64,000 bases of DNA from a virus: the IMG/VR virus record IMGVR_UViG_3300010413_000019, positions 1 through 64,000 of that record. One strand, given 5' to 3'. Positions 1-7,673 of the stretch are shown here, piece by piece. A model generated the notes under the pieces. The model had not been told where the DNA came from, ran no database searches, and was given only the letters and a program-made list of their open reading frames with translations. The position numbers and the translations under genes are program-made. The number at the start of each line of letters is the position of its first letter. Position 1 is the first letter of the stretch.

Positions 1-1
1 G

Positions 2-253
2 ATGTTTACGAAGTACTTCCTGCGTATCCAACGGGTCATCTTCAAGATCCTGAAGTCTAATCCGGGTCATGCGATGGCAGGTATCGTGGCTCAGGAGCTG
101 TTGGGGGATCTGAGTGACTCGATGGATTCAGGCCTGATGGATACCAACCTGGTGGATAAGATCCACCTAAGTCCGCTGCCCTATTTCGAGGAGTTCCTGT
201 CGCCCCCAGGTGCGGAGATCCTAGCTGATGCGATCAAGGAAGTAGTGAAATAA
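2..253 (+). CDS. 3' end of a rightward gene (possibly the virion RNA polymerase C-terminus)
   Basis: An open frame covers the first 253 bases and stops at TAA; it is open to the window edge, so the ATG at base 2 need not be the start. The 83 visible residues are helical in character and contain no motif I recognise. It points towards the leftward replication block, so it is the last gene of a rightward unit. In N4 the last late gene is the giant virion RNA polymerase, and such a gene leaves the right end of this window. If the contig is circular, this is that gene's C-terminus. That is inference from layout only. Confidence 0.5.
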   Translation: MFTKYFLRIQRVIFKILKSNPGHAMAGIVAQELLGDLSDSMDSGLMDTNLVDKIHLSPLPYFEEFLSPPGAEILADAIKEVVK

Positions 254-306
254 TCAGGTGTTATGTAAAAATAATGTAAAAATAATGTGAAAATTGATGT
301 GGTGGG

Positions 307-495
307 GAAAATTTTAGGATAGTGTCAGGTTTGAGAGGATAAACTAAAATGTTCTTTATTTTGAAGGCGCAAGCTGAACATTTAGCATTCTCTGCGGTTT
401 GTCGGACATCCTCATATCTCGGCCGCGGATAGTACTAGAATGTTCTGCTCCTTAAATACTATCCGACCTAAACTTAAATCCATCCTAAAATTTTC
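307..495. repeat. 189-bp element bounded by 14-bp perfect inverted repeats
   Basis: GAAAATTTTAGGAT at 307-320 is the exact inverse of ATCCTAAAATTTTC at 482-495. Inside are two further stems: AAATGTTC (347-354) with GAACATTT (376-383), and GGATAGTA (427-434) with TACTATCC (457-464). No ORF lies within. It sits between convergent transcription units, which suits a bidirectional terminator or a structured element; a small MITE-like insertion is also possible. Just upstream (about 264-298) are short near-repeats of ATGTAAAAATA. Confidence 0.6.
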
Positions 496-537
496 AATCA
501 ACCCAACTAATTTTCATTATTTGGACACATTATGTGA

Positions 538-565
538 TCAAAAAGTGACATAAATGCCACTTTAT
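538..565 (-). terminator. Intrinsic terminator of the leftward replication operon
   Basis: Read on the minus strand, AAAGTG pairs with CACTTT (559-564 and 543-548) and is followed by a run of T. It lies about 40 bases past the stop of the last leftward gene. A second stem, AGTTTTC/GAAAACT, lies around 570-588 between the two. Confidence 0.6.
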
Positions 566-601
566 GGTAGTTTTCACACAGAAAACTGATTAAAGTTGTT
601 T

Positions 602-1144
602 TCAGTTAAAGAACTGAGCCAACTCTTCTTCGGGTGGAGTCCAGTCAGCACCTTTGATGTTTTTGCCAGCTTCATCAACTTGATATGACTTTAGCAGGTT
701 GCGTTTCATAACAATAGCGAGTGCTTGTTTCGCCTGGATCGGATTGAGACCAAGCTTGTAGATCGCACCGAGATTGTAGACGATAGAGTCAAGGTGTTTG
801 TCCAGACGGTCAACATTTTCGATCTCTGGTTCATTACCGCCTGAGATCAGCTCGATGATAGAGCGCGACAGGTGTTTGGCTGAACCATCAACAACTTTTA
901 CCCCGCTCGCTGCCACAGTAGTGTGGAGTTTGCTCAGGTCAAAGCCTTCAAGCATCTCTTCGATAGAGAAAGCACTCTCGCGCTTATCTGAATAGCCAGC
1001 TTCAAGCAGACCGCGGGACTCGTTGTAAGCATAGACCATATCGAACGGGTCGTCCGATTCTACCTCTACTTCATACGGTTGGTCAGGTGTTTCCACCTCT
1101 TCAGGGGGTGTAACATTTTCTTCTAGGATTGGAGTTTCACTCAT
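602..1144 (-). CDS. Hypothetical acidic protein, last gene of the replication block
   Basis: 180 residues; start ATG has AAGGA at good spacing. The first 45 residues are very acidic and rich in Pro and Glu, the remainder is predicted helical. No recognised motif. It overlaps the end of the small membrane protein upstream by a few bases, so translation is probably coupled. Function unknown; distal position behind the ribonucleotide reductase genes says only that it belongs to the replication-stage operon. Confidence 0.7.
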   Translation of the reverse strand: MSETPILEENVTPPEEVETPDQPYEVEVESDDPFDMVYAYNESRGLLEAGYSDKRESAFSIEEMLEGFDLSKLHTTVAASGVKVVDGSAKHLSRSIIELISGGNEPEIENVDRLDKHLDSIVYNLGAIYKLGLNPIQAKQALAIVMKRNLLKSYQVDEAGKNIKGADWTPPEEELAQFFN

Positions 1145-1346
1145 GGTTTTCCTTATCTTGGTTCTTTTGTTCTTGCACGTGCTCTTTCCACTCCTTGAGA
1201 CTCCAGAAGATCAACATAACGGTTAGACCGCCAGTGATCAGTGGACCTATGATTATCGTGAGCCAGAAGCCCAGATATACGACAATCATAAATACTGGGA
1301 TCAGAAGCATGGACTGCAGCAGCGTGACAAACGTGTCTTTAGTCAT
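1137..1346 (-). CDS. Small two-helix membrane protein
   Basis: 69 residues from the ATG preceded by AAGGAGG; the longer upstream frame lacks a ribosome site and overlaps nrdB. Two hydrophobic segments (about residues 8-28 and 30-47) are followed by a charged tail rich in Lys, Glu and Gln. Lies between nrdB and the acidic protein. No family recognised; topology is like many small phage membrane proteins. Confidence 0.65.
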   Translation of the reverse strand: MTKDTFVTLLQSMLLIPVFMIVVYLGFWLTIIIGPLITGGLTVMLIFWSLKEWKEHVQEQKNQDKENHE

Positions 1347-1371
1347 TACGCCTCCTTGTATTGGATTGAGG

Positions 1372-2406
1372 TCATGACGTAAAAGCATCTTTCCAATGGT
1401 CATACTGGATTTCACCCCAGTCACCCTGGACAGATTTTGTGTACTCGGTTACGGTACCGGAGAAGAAGTCTGTAAGGACAGTCCCCACGACATCATCCAT
1501 GTATGGGGCAGGATTGATCTCCACACCCCAGTTAGGTTTCATACCCAGCTCTTTGAGGGCGATATCTCCACGGTACTCGATGTACCGTTTCAATGTCTCG
1601 TTCGCCATGTGTGGTGGGTTGAAGTAGTCGACAAGAGCCTGCTCATAAGCGACTATCTCCCGGATACCTTGGTAGATATCGTACTTGAGCGCGTCATCCC
1701 AGATGTCCGGGTTCTCTTCGATGAAGTCCCGGAACAGTCTGGAGTTTGTGATACCGTGGAATGTCTCCTCTTTGATGGAGAACTCTACGATCGCGCACAG
1801 CCCTGGATACTTACCTTCGAACTGGTACTTGAGAAGTGCTGCAAATTGGGCCATCAGAGAGATGTTCTCCGTACCGCCGGCATAGACCGCCAGCATACGT
1901 GCCACATCCCTGCGATAGACTCTGTCTAACTCTTGGTTCGACAGACCCATAGCTTTGTAGTCTTCCCACTTTTTGACTTTGGCTTTTTCCAGATACTCGG
2001 CTTTGTTCGCCATGACCGGTATGTCCAGGAACTCTGAGTATATCTCGTTACCGAGACCTATCGTTTCCGTGAACAGGGAGTAGTTCTCGATGTGAGTGAA
2101 CTCCCGTGCACCGGCACTGAACAGCCAAGCCTGAATTTCCATCGGTTTGAAGATGCGCAGCATAGCAGCATACCCGTAACCTACCTGTACCTCGTTCTGA
2201 GTGAATAGGCGCATCACATTAGTGATGAACTCTCTCTCTTCCGGTGAGGCTTTGGCAAAATCCTGGACATCCTGCGTTAGAGTGATCTCTTCCGCGGTCC
2301 AGTGCATACGGTCGTGCTGCTTGTAGGCATCCCAGTAGTGTTCGTATCGGAACCCCTTCTTCGATTTGAAGGTCGGGATACCGTTCATGTGGATCATGGT
2401 ACTCAT
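1372..2406 (-). CDS. nrdB: Class I ribonucleotide reductase, beta (radical) subunit
   Basis: 344 residues, normal for NrdB. This subunit houses the diiron-oxo centre and tyrosyl radical that activates NrdA for making deoxynucleotides. Visible ligand motifs: E102-x-x-H105 followed by a Tyr at 109, the same E/H/Y spacing as the E. coli radical site, and later an E-E-x-x-H motif in the second helix pair. GGAGG precedes the chosen ATG. Encoded downstream of nrdA with one small membrane-protein gene between. It supplies dNTPs for phage replication; a complete phage-encoded nrdAB pair is common in large lytic-type podoviruses. Confidence 0.95.
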   Translation of the reverse strand: MSTMIHMNGIPTFKSKKGFRYEHYWDAYKQHDRMHWTAEEITLTQDVQDFAKASPEEREFITNVMRLFTQNEVQVGYGYAAMLRIFKPMEIQAWLFSAGAREFTHIENYSLFTETIGLGNEIYSEFLDIPVMANKAEYLEKAKVKKWEDYKAMGLSNQELDRVYRRDVARMLAVYAGGTENISLMAQFAALLKYQFEGKYPGLCAIVEFSIKEETFHGITNSRLFRDFIEENPDIWDDALKYDIYQGIREIVAYEQALVDYFNPPHMANETLKRYIEYRGDIALKELGMKPNWGVEINPAPYMDDVVGTVLTDFFSGTVTEYTKSVQGDWGEIQYDHWKDAFTS

Positions 2407-2409
2407 GGC

Positions 2410-2610
2410 TTACCACCTCCCCATTCTATGGCGCCAGTCATCGAACCTCTTATCTCTACGGGCTTCAGCAAAAGCAGCGCTACCTATAGTGAGGGTCCAG
2501 AGGACAACATAAATGATAGTTGGTGTAAGGACAAGCCACCAGCTCCAGTCAATAACGTCTGTGAGCTTGAGCACAATGAAGATCAGTGTGAGAATAGTTA
2601 GTACACTCAT
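2410..2610 (-). CDS. Small membrane protein between nrdA and nrdB
   Basis: 66 residues starting at the ATG that overlaps the nrdA stop (TAATG). Two hydrophobic helices (about residues 1-17 and 24-46) and a strongly basic C-terminus (RRDKRFDDWRHR). Position between the two reductase subunits suggests insertion of an extra small gene into the nrd unit. No recognised family. Confidence 0.6.
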   Translation of the reverse strand: MSVLTILTLIFIVLKLTDVIDWSWWLVLTPTIIYVVLWTLTIGSAAFAEARRDKRFDDWRHRMGRW

Positions 2611-4412
2611 TAGGCACATCCTACGCAGGTGTCTTCCATCAGCTCAGCAAGCGATGGATTTTCTGCTTTGATTTGTTTACGTTCATTGTTGGCCGTAGAC
2701 GCTCTGTTCACTGCATTGGATCGCAGATAGTAGAGTGACTTGATCTTCTTCTTCCATGCGAGGATATGCAGATCGGAGATGTACTGAACATGACTGTTAC
2801 CGGGAATGAACAGATTGAGCGACTGGCCTTGGTCAACGCGCGGCGAGCGGTCACCCGCAAACTCGATGACCCATTTCTGGTCTATCTCGAAGGCTGTCTT
2901 GAAGACATCCTTGATATTCTGTGGCATCCACTCGAGGTGCTGGACGGATCCGTTGTGGGCTTTGATTGACTCCCACTGCTCAGAGATCCATTTTTCAGCT
3001 TTATCTGTGAAACGCTCATCATCATAACCCGAAGCACGAATGTACTTCTCCAGGAACTTGTTACGGATTGGGAATGCCCCCTGCTTCACTTTTTTGGTGT
3101 AGGCATTGGTCACCCAAGGTTCGATACCGGAAGAGGCAATATTGCAGAGACTGGAGATCGACATTGTCGGGGCGATAGCCGTGACATGGATGTTACGTTT
3201 TGTACTTCCATTACGCTTTGCCATAGGACATGTCGCAGTACTGGTACTATAGTTATGCATGTCTGCCGACTCTTTGATCTGCTTGAAGATCTTGAGGTTC
3301 ACACCCTTCGCCATTGCTGATTCCCAGGGGATCATCTTTGACTGGAGGTATGAGTGGAAGCCCATGACACCGAGACCAATCGAGCGCTCGTCAATAGCAC
3401 CTGCTCTGGCTCTCTCGAAACCAGGCAGACCTTCTGTTTTGTCGATAAAATCCTGGAGCACGTTGTCGAGGAAATCGCTACAGTCCGCTATGAATTGATC
3501 AAAGCAGTCCTGATACTCATCCCAGTACTCAAGGTTGATCGAACCAAGACAACAAACACCGGAGTGCTTCTCATCAGTTCTGAGAGTGATCTCAGTACAG
3601 AGGTTGGACGTGACCACGGAGATATCTTCGAGTTTATATTCGGTTGGAGCCAGCTGGTTCACACGGTCGATGAATAGCAGATAGGGCTCACCTTTAAGTG
3701 TGGTTCGGACATTCAGGATCTTTTCCCACAGCTTTTTGGCCGAGATAGTCTTGACTACCTCACCTGTCTTGGGAGAGATAAGATCCCACGGTTGATTGAA
3801 GACCACCGCTTTCATAAAGACATTCGGGATTACTACCCCGTGATGTAGGTTCGGAGCACGTCTTGTCTGATCCCCGGTAGGGTTGCGCAGATCGATGAAC
3901 TCTTCGATCTCCGGGTGGGACACATGGAGATAGCTCGCTTCACTTGCGCGGCGTAGACCACCCTGGCTGATAGCCAGTGTAGATCTGTCTGATACACCGA
4001 GGAATGGGATAAGTCCGGAAGACTTACCACCGTGCTGGCCGACATTGGCGTTGACCTCTCGGACCTCGCTCCAGTCTGTACCTATACCCCCGCCGTAAGC
4101 CCCGAGGTTAAACGCTTCGTTGTAGTTCTGGAAGATAGAGGCCTTGTCATCTTTTACTGTCTTTGTGAAACAGGAGATAGGCAGACCCCTATCCGTACCG
4201 GCGTTAGAGCTGATCGGGGTAGACGGATGGAACCAGTAGTTGTAGAGGTAGCGCGACATACGCATTCTGTGCTCGGAATCATTGCAGTATGCTTCAGACA
4301 CACGCATGACCCACCCATCATAATCCTCACCTGGGAGGAAGTAGGTGTGTCCGTAAAGTTTTTGCGAAAACTCCGGGAGTCCGTGCCACCCGCGATTAGG
4401 CAGCCGGGTCAT
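2610..4412 (-). CDS. nrdA: Class I ribonucleotide reductase, alpha (catalytic) subunit
   Basis: 600 residues, shorter than E. coli NrdA because the N-terminal ATP-cone is missing, so dATP feedback through that domain is probably absent. Catalytic cysteines are visible: PISCF (substrate-site Cys), NLCTE (radical Cys) with its adjacent Glu, and CCLGS (second redox Cys). The C-terminus ends in CVGC, the redox-relay pair that thioredoxin or glutaredoxin reduces. Start codon overlaps the preceding stop (TAATG). Works with the NrdB encoded just downstream. Confidence 0.95.
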   Translation of the reverse strand: MTRLPNRGWHGLPEFSQKLYGHTYFLPGEDYDGWVMRVSEAYCNDSEHRMRMSRYLYNYWFHPSTPISSNAGTDRGLPISCFTKTVKDDKASIFQNYNEAFNLGAYGGGIGTDWSEVREVNANVGQHGGKSSGLIPFLGVSDRSTLAISQGGLRRASEASYLHVSHPEIEEFIDLRNPTGDQTRRAPNLHHGVVIPNVFMKAVVFNQPWDLISPKTGEVVKTISAKKLWEKILNVRTTLKGEPYLLFIDRVNQLAPTEYKLEDISVVTSNLCTEITLRTDEKHSGVCCLGSINLEYWDEYQDCFDQFIADCSDFLDNVLQDFIDKTEGLPGFERARAGAIDERSIGLGVMGFHSYLQSKMIPWESAMAKGVNLKIFKQIKESADMHNYSTSTATCPMAKRNGSTKRNIHVTAIAPTMSISSLCNIASSGIEPWVTNAYTKKVKQGAFPIRNKFLEKYIRASGYDDERFTDKAEKWISEQWESIKAHNGSVQHLEWMPQNIKDVFKTAFEIDQKWVIEFAGDRSPRVDQGQSLNLFIPGNSHVQYISDLHILAWKKKIKSLYYLRSNAVNRASTANNERKQIKAENPSLAELMEDTCVGCA

Positions 4413-4759
4413 TATGCGTCTTCTTTATTACCGAAGAGCTTACCGAATGCGGGTTTGTCAGCGAGGATGACTGTCTCATTTGCTTCATCGGAGACAGTTG
4501 CGCTGGCTGCGAAGTCGATACCATCTGCTTCTAGGTCGAACGGTGGAAGATCTTCTTCATCGATTGCTACATTTTGTGGATGTTTATCCATAGACATGTG
4601 ACGGAGATCCGTCATTGAAACTTCGGCGCGGTTACCCTGACCATTACGGCCCTGGACTACGCGCACATCGATGTCGTAAGTCGAAACGTCAAAGCCTTTG
4701 TTGCTCAGATAACACGTTACGGCTTCGACAAATTCGGCATCATTTAAAGTGATATCCAT
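4412..4759 (-). CDS. Hypothetical protein with SSB-like C-terminal tail
   Basis: 115 residues, ATG preceded by AAGGAT. The N-terminal half alternates short strands and helices, the middle is acidic, and the end (KLFGNKEDA) resembles the last residues of the phage SSB encoded at 5778-6512 (SLFGNSAA), possibly a shared protein-docking tail. Overlaps nrdA by one base. Function unknown. Confidence 0.65.
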   Translation of the reverse strand: MDITLNDAEFVEAVTCYLSNKGFDVSTYDIDVRVVQGRNGQGNRAEVSMTDLRHMSMDKHPQNVAIDEEDLPPFDLEADGIDFAASATVSDEANETVILADKPAFGKLFGNKEDA

Positions 4760-4768
4760 TGTTTATCC

Positions 4769-5113
4769 TTATCTGTTGTGATATGTTAAAGTTTCCCGGA
4801 TGTCCATGACTCTCGTATCGAGGTCGGCACCGACATCGCGGTACAGTTTGGCCCACGCCTCATTGAGTGGCGGGATACCTGATTTCATCATCGAGACAAC
4901 ATACCCCCGGCACACCTTAACGACCGGCTGAGAAGAGACATAGTCTTCAATTCCTTGGTTCTCGGATCCGGTAACAGCTTTGAGCTTGAGGTGGCAGGGG
5001 AAGATGATGCCTTGCATGATGACATTGCGGGATTCAGCGGTAAGAATACCTTTCGGTGATCCACGTAGAAAGCCGCACTCGTGGCAGACTTTACTACATG
5101 GTTCGATATTCAT
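4769..5113 (-). CDS. Hypothetical cysteine-containing protein
   Basis: 114 residues, AAGG before ATG. An N-terminal cluster C6, C10, C13 plus C40 and C68 may bind a metal. Otherwise no recognisable motif. Lies in the nucleotide metabolism part of the operon. Confidence 0.6.
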   Translation of the reverse strand: MNIEPCSKVCHECGFLRGSPKGILTAESRNVIMQGIIFPCHLKLKAVTGSENQGIEDYVSSQPVVKVCRGYVVSMMKSGIPPLNEAWAKLYRDVGADLDTRVMDIRETLTYHNR

Positions 5114-5122
5114 GGGTCTGCC

Positions 5123-5302
5123 TTACGCCGCTCTGTCCGCCAGAATAAGCTCTCTCTTCGCACCGGGAGCTGCTTTACGGATTGCCGTCAAGTGTGCTCT
5201 GATACGTCTTGATGAAGCCTTCGTTGGACGCTTCTCGTATTTTTCATGCTCTGCGATCAGAGCTTTTGCCTCATTGATGGCATCGTTAAAAAAAGTACTC
5301 AT
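5123..5302 (-). CDS. Small basic hypothetical protein
   Basis: 59 residues, below usual gene-caller limits. It fills the gap between the resolvase and the cysteine-containing protein and has AAGG about 9 bases before ATG. Helical, rich in Ala, Arg and Lys in its second half, which would suit nucleic acid binding. Its stop is 10 bases from the next gene's start. Confidence 0.6.
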   Translation of the reverse strand: MSTFFNDAINEAKALIAEHEKYEKRPTKASSRRIRAHLTAIRKAAPGAKRELILADRAA

Positions 5303-5310
5303 GATTAACC

Positions 5311-5778
5311 TTACTTGTGTTTTTGCGCACAGTAGTACGCGATCATCAGGGCATCTGAACGACCGTCCAGCAGCCCACCTTTTGGTCCGTGGATCTCAGC
5401 AGTCGGGAACAGCCGATGGGCAATTTCACCGACATCTTTCTTGATGTCTTTGCCTTTGGCCTTGACCCCGACATACTTCTGCCACTCTTTCGGTTTGGCT
5501 AGATCCAATCCAAGACCGTTTGCCCGGAAGATCCCGTGCATGAAGCCTGTGTTGAAACCGAAGTTGAAGTTGGATTTAGCGCTGGTACCGAAGATCGAGT
5601 GGACATCTTCGATCATCTGCATTTTGATATCGTATTTAGCGATTGAATCTATCAACCACTCAACGATGAGCACCGGGGAAGATGAGTTGTCCATGAACTC
5701 GATGTACTTTTCATCGGGAACATAGAGGCAGATAGCCCCTTTATCTCCCGGATCGCATCCGATGAACGCTGTAGCCAT
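5311..5778 (-). CDS. RuvC-like Holliday junction resolvase
   Basis: 155 residues, the usual RuvC size. RNase H-fold acidic residues are in order: D9 in GCDPG, a Glu in QMIED about residue 57, and a C-terminal D-x-x-x-D in LLDGRSDAL. RuvC-type enzymes cut four-way junctions; in phages they debranch recombining or replicating DNA before packaging. The start overlaps the SSB stop (TAATG), so both are translated together. Confidence 0.85.
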   Translation of the reverse strand: MATAFIGCDPGDKGAICLYVPDEKYIEFMDNSSSPVLIVEWLIDSIAKYDIKMQMIEDVHSIFGTSAKSNFNFGFNTGFMHGIFRANGLGLDLAKPKEWQKYVGVKAKGKDIKKDVGEIAHRLFPTAEIHGPKGGLLDGRSDALMIAYYCAQKHK

Positions 5779-6512
5779 TACGCAGCAGAGTTACCGAAGA
5801 GTGATTTCTTCTTTTCACCGGCTGGAGCTCCTGGAGCGCCTGCAGTACCGGCAGCTTTAGTGCCTTTGGCTTTGTTACGAGTCTCACCTTTGTTCTTCTC
5901 GATCCACTGAGGGAGGAAAGAAGCTTCAGTGCTGCCTGCGCGAAGCTCAGCCACTGTGCAGCCAGACTCAGCGTGGAAGATCTTGTCGATGACGTTCTCT
6001 TCACGAGTTTCACCTGTTGGCTCATAGGCACCGCTAATTTCGTTCTTCTTTGTCTTGTCGACAATCTGTTTGACGATACCAAGTTTGATAGGCTGACCGA
6101 TCATCTCGACAAGGACATCTTTCTCAGTCGGTACTTCTTTACCAGCTTCTTTGTCGTAAGCTTTTACCATCTTCTTCTCTGGCGTAAGCTCTGCGATCTC
6201 CTGACCTGTAGTAAGGAGTGCAAGGGCATTTGCCTGGCTGAAGCCTGGAAGGTATTGCTTGTTACCCTCTCTGTCAACGTAGTAGTTGAGCTGACCTTTG
6301 GCTGTACCGCCGGTCATCCAGAAAGTCTCTTTAATAGTCTCTCCGTCTGCACCTTTACCTGTGAAGACAAGACCATAAGCGCCACCGCTAGATAGGTCGA
6401 TGTAAGCCATGTCTACGACCATGTCGTAAGCGTCTGTGTTGAGTAGTTTGAACCCTCCTAGAGAGTCACCTTGTTCTTTGATTTTGTCATCTGTTTTAAG
6501 CATTGCTAACAT
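5778..6512 (-). CDS. Single-stranded DNA-binding protein, N4 gp45-like
   Basis: 244 residues from the ATG with AAAGGA; the longer frame runs into the upstream gene. Length, position after the RecA-like ATPase and overall character match N4 SSB (about 265 residues). The end is a low-complexity Ala/Gly/Pro/Lys linker and a short hydrophobic tail. N4 SSB protects replication intermediates and also activates host sigma70 RNA polymerase at late promoters, which fits the TATAAT promoters before the late genes here. Assignment rests on synteny and sequence character, no motif is diagnostic. Confidence 0.7.
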   Translation of the reverse strand: MLAMLKTDDKIKEQGDSLGGFKLLNTDAYDMVVDMAYIDLSSGGAYGLVFTGKGADGETIKETFWMTGGTAKGQLNYYVDREGNKQYLPGFSQANALALLTTGQEIAELTPEKKMVKAYDKEAGKEVPTEKDVLVEMIGQPIKLGIVKQIVDKTKKNEISGAYEPTGETREENVIDKIFHAESGCTVAELRAGSTEASFLPQWIEKNKGETRNKAKGTKAAGTAGAPGAPAGEKKKSLFGNSAA

Positions 6513-6522
6513 AGCGTATCCT

Positions 6523-6852
6523 TTACTTTGTTTTGAATATTGCGACAGTCTCGAAACTGTCGGAGTCAAGCCCTACTTCGATAAATGGGTATTTATGTAG
6601 GACACCTGTGTGTAATGTCAAAAAGACAGCCGGTACTTCCAATGAGTCTATTTGATCATCGGAATCCATCACCAGATGAGCCGGAGGCTCCTCCAGACCA
6701 TCAAACATGTTGTTGATCTCGTGCTGGATATCCAGGATTGCGATCCGCGGGATAGACCCAAACTCGACAACTTTGTATGTTGTCACCGGTACTGTAAGTG
6801 GTTCATTGGGGAAATGACATACCCCATCAACCATAAAGACACAATTTTGCAT
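6523..6852 (-). CDS. Hypothetical protein in replication operon
   Basis: 109 residues, mostly beta-strand character; GGCGG before ATG. Lies between the RecA-like ATPase and SSB, 10 bases from SSB. No recognised family. Confidence 0.65.
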   Translation of the reverse strand: MQNCVFMVDGVCHFPNEPLTVPVTTYKVVEFGSIPRIAILDIQHEINNMFDGLEEPPAHLVMDSDDQIDSLEVPAVFLTLHTGVLHKYPFIEVGLDSDSFETVAIFKTK

Positions 6853-6860
6853 TACACCGC

Positions 6861-7580
6861 CTAGTCGTAGTATTCGTGAAGTCGGTTGATGACCAGATTG
6901 ATATCGTTGTCGATATACTTTTCAGAATCATCCCAGAGGCCCATAGCACTTCTCATCTTTTCGTTGATGGTGTCTTTATCCAGATAAGTCTGGAAGACGT
7001 GCTTGAATCCAAGTGCCTCTTCACGAGGAGTGACACTGAACAGATCGTTCTGGTTCTCCTCAAGTTTTTTGAGAGGCAGTTTTTTCGTGGAGATGATTGT
7101 TGTGAAGTCGGCTTCTACACCGGTATGGCCGACAGAACCTTTAACAGGTACTTTGACATCCATCGACATCTCTTTTTCATTCAGCACCTCTTTTTCGTGG
7201 GCTAGAATGATGTAATTTTTATTACTCGATTTGATCGCGTGGATGAACTGTTTGTAGAACTGCGCGTATTGACCCCAAGCCTGTTGTGTGTTGGTTGAAG
7301 TGTTGACATACTGCTGTTCGAACTGATCCATGAGGAATGTGATGGTATCCAGTACGACCGTATGGACATTGTCCATCTCTTCGATCTCATGGATGGCCTG
7401 GTGAATATCCATTGCATCGGTGATGTTCAGCACCTGGAACTCAGACTTAAAAGGCAATGCCTTCAGGTCCGTATTCAAATAGACTACACCCTCCGGGTTT
7501 TCAAGGTTCATAAGAGACGTTGACTTACCAGTGGAAGGTTTACCCATCACCAACACGATATGATTGTTGGATGTTGACAT
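6861..7580 (-). CDS. RecA-like (Sak4/N4 gp44-type) ATPase
   Basis: 239 residues. Walker A is GKPSTGKST at about residues 13-21; the Walker B strand is VHTVVLDTITF around 93-103. Size and P-loop form fit Sak4-type single-strand annealing or recombination ATPases, which in N4-like phages sit next to SSB. Likely acts with the SSB and primase in DNA replication or recombination. AAGGAA precedes ATG. Confidence 0.75.
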   Translation of the reverse strand: MSTSNNHIVLVMGKPSTGKSTSLMNLENPEGVVYLNTDLKALPFKSEFQVLNITDAMDIHQAIHEIEEMDNVHTVVLDTITFLMDQFEQQYVNTSTNTQQAWGQYAQFYKQFIHAIKSSNKNYIILAHEKEVLNEKEMSMDVKVPVKGSVGHTGVEADFTTIISTKKLPLKKLEENQNDLFSVTPREEALGFKHVFQTYLDKDTINEKMRSAMGLWDDSEKYIDNDINLVINRLHEYYD

Positions 7581-7673
7581 ATTGGTTCCTTGTTAAGGTA
7601 AAATTGCTTGGACTTACGGTTGTTCCTGCCAAGGTTTATGCACGAGTGTTCCACTGCTCTGCGGCTACTGTTT

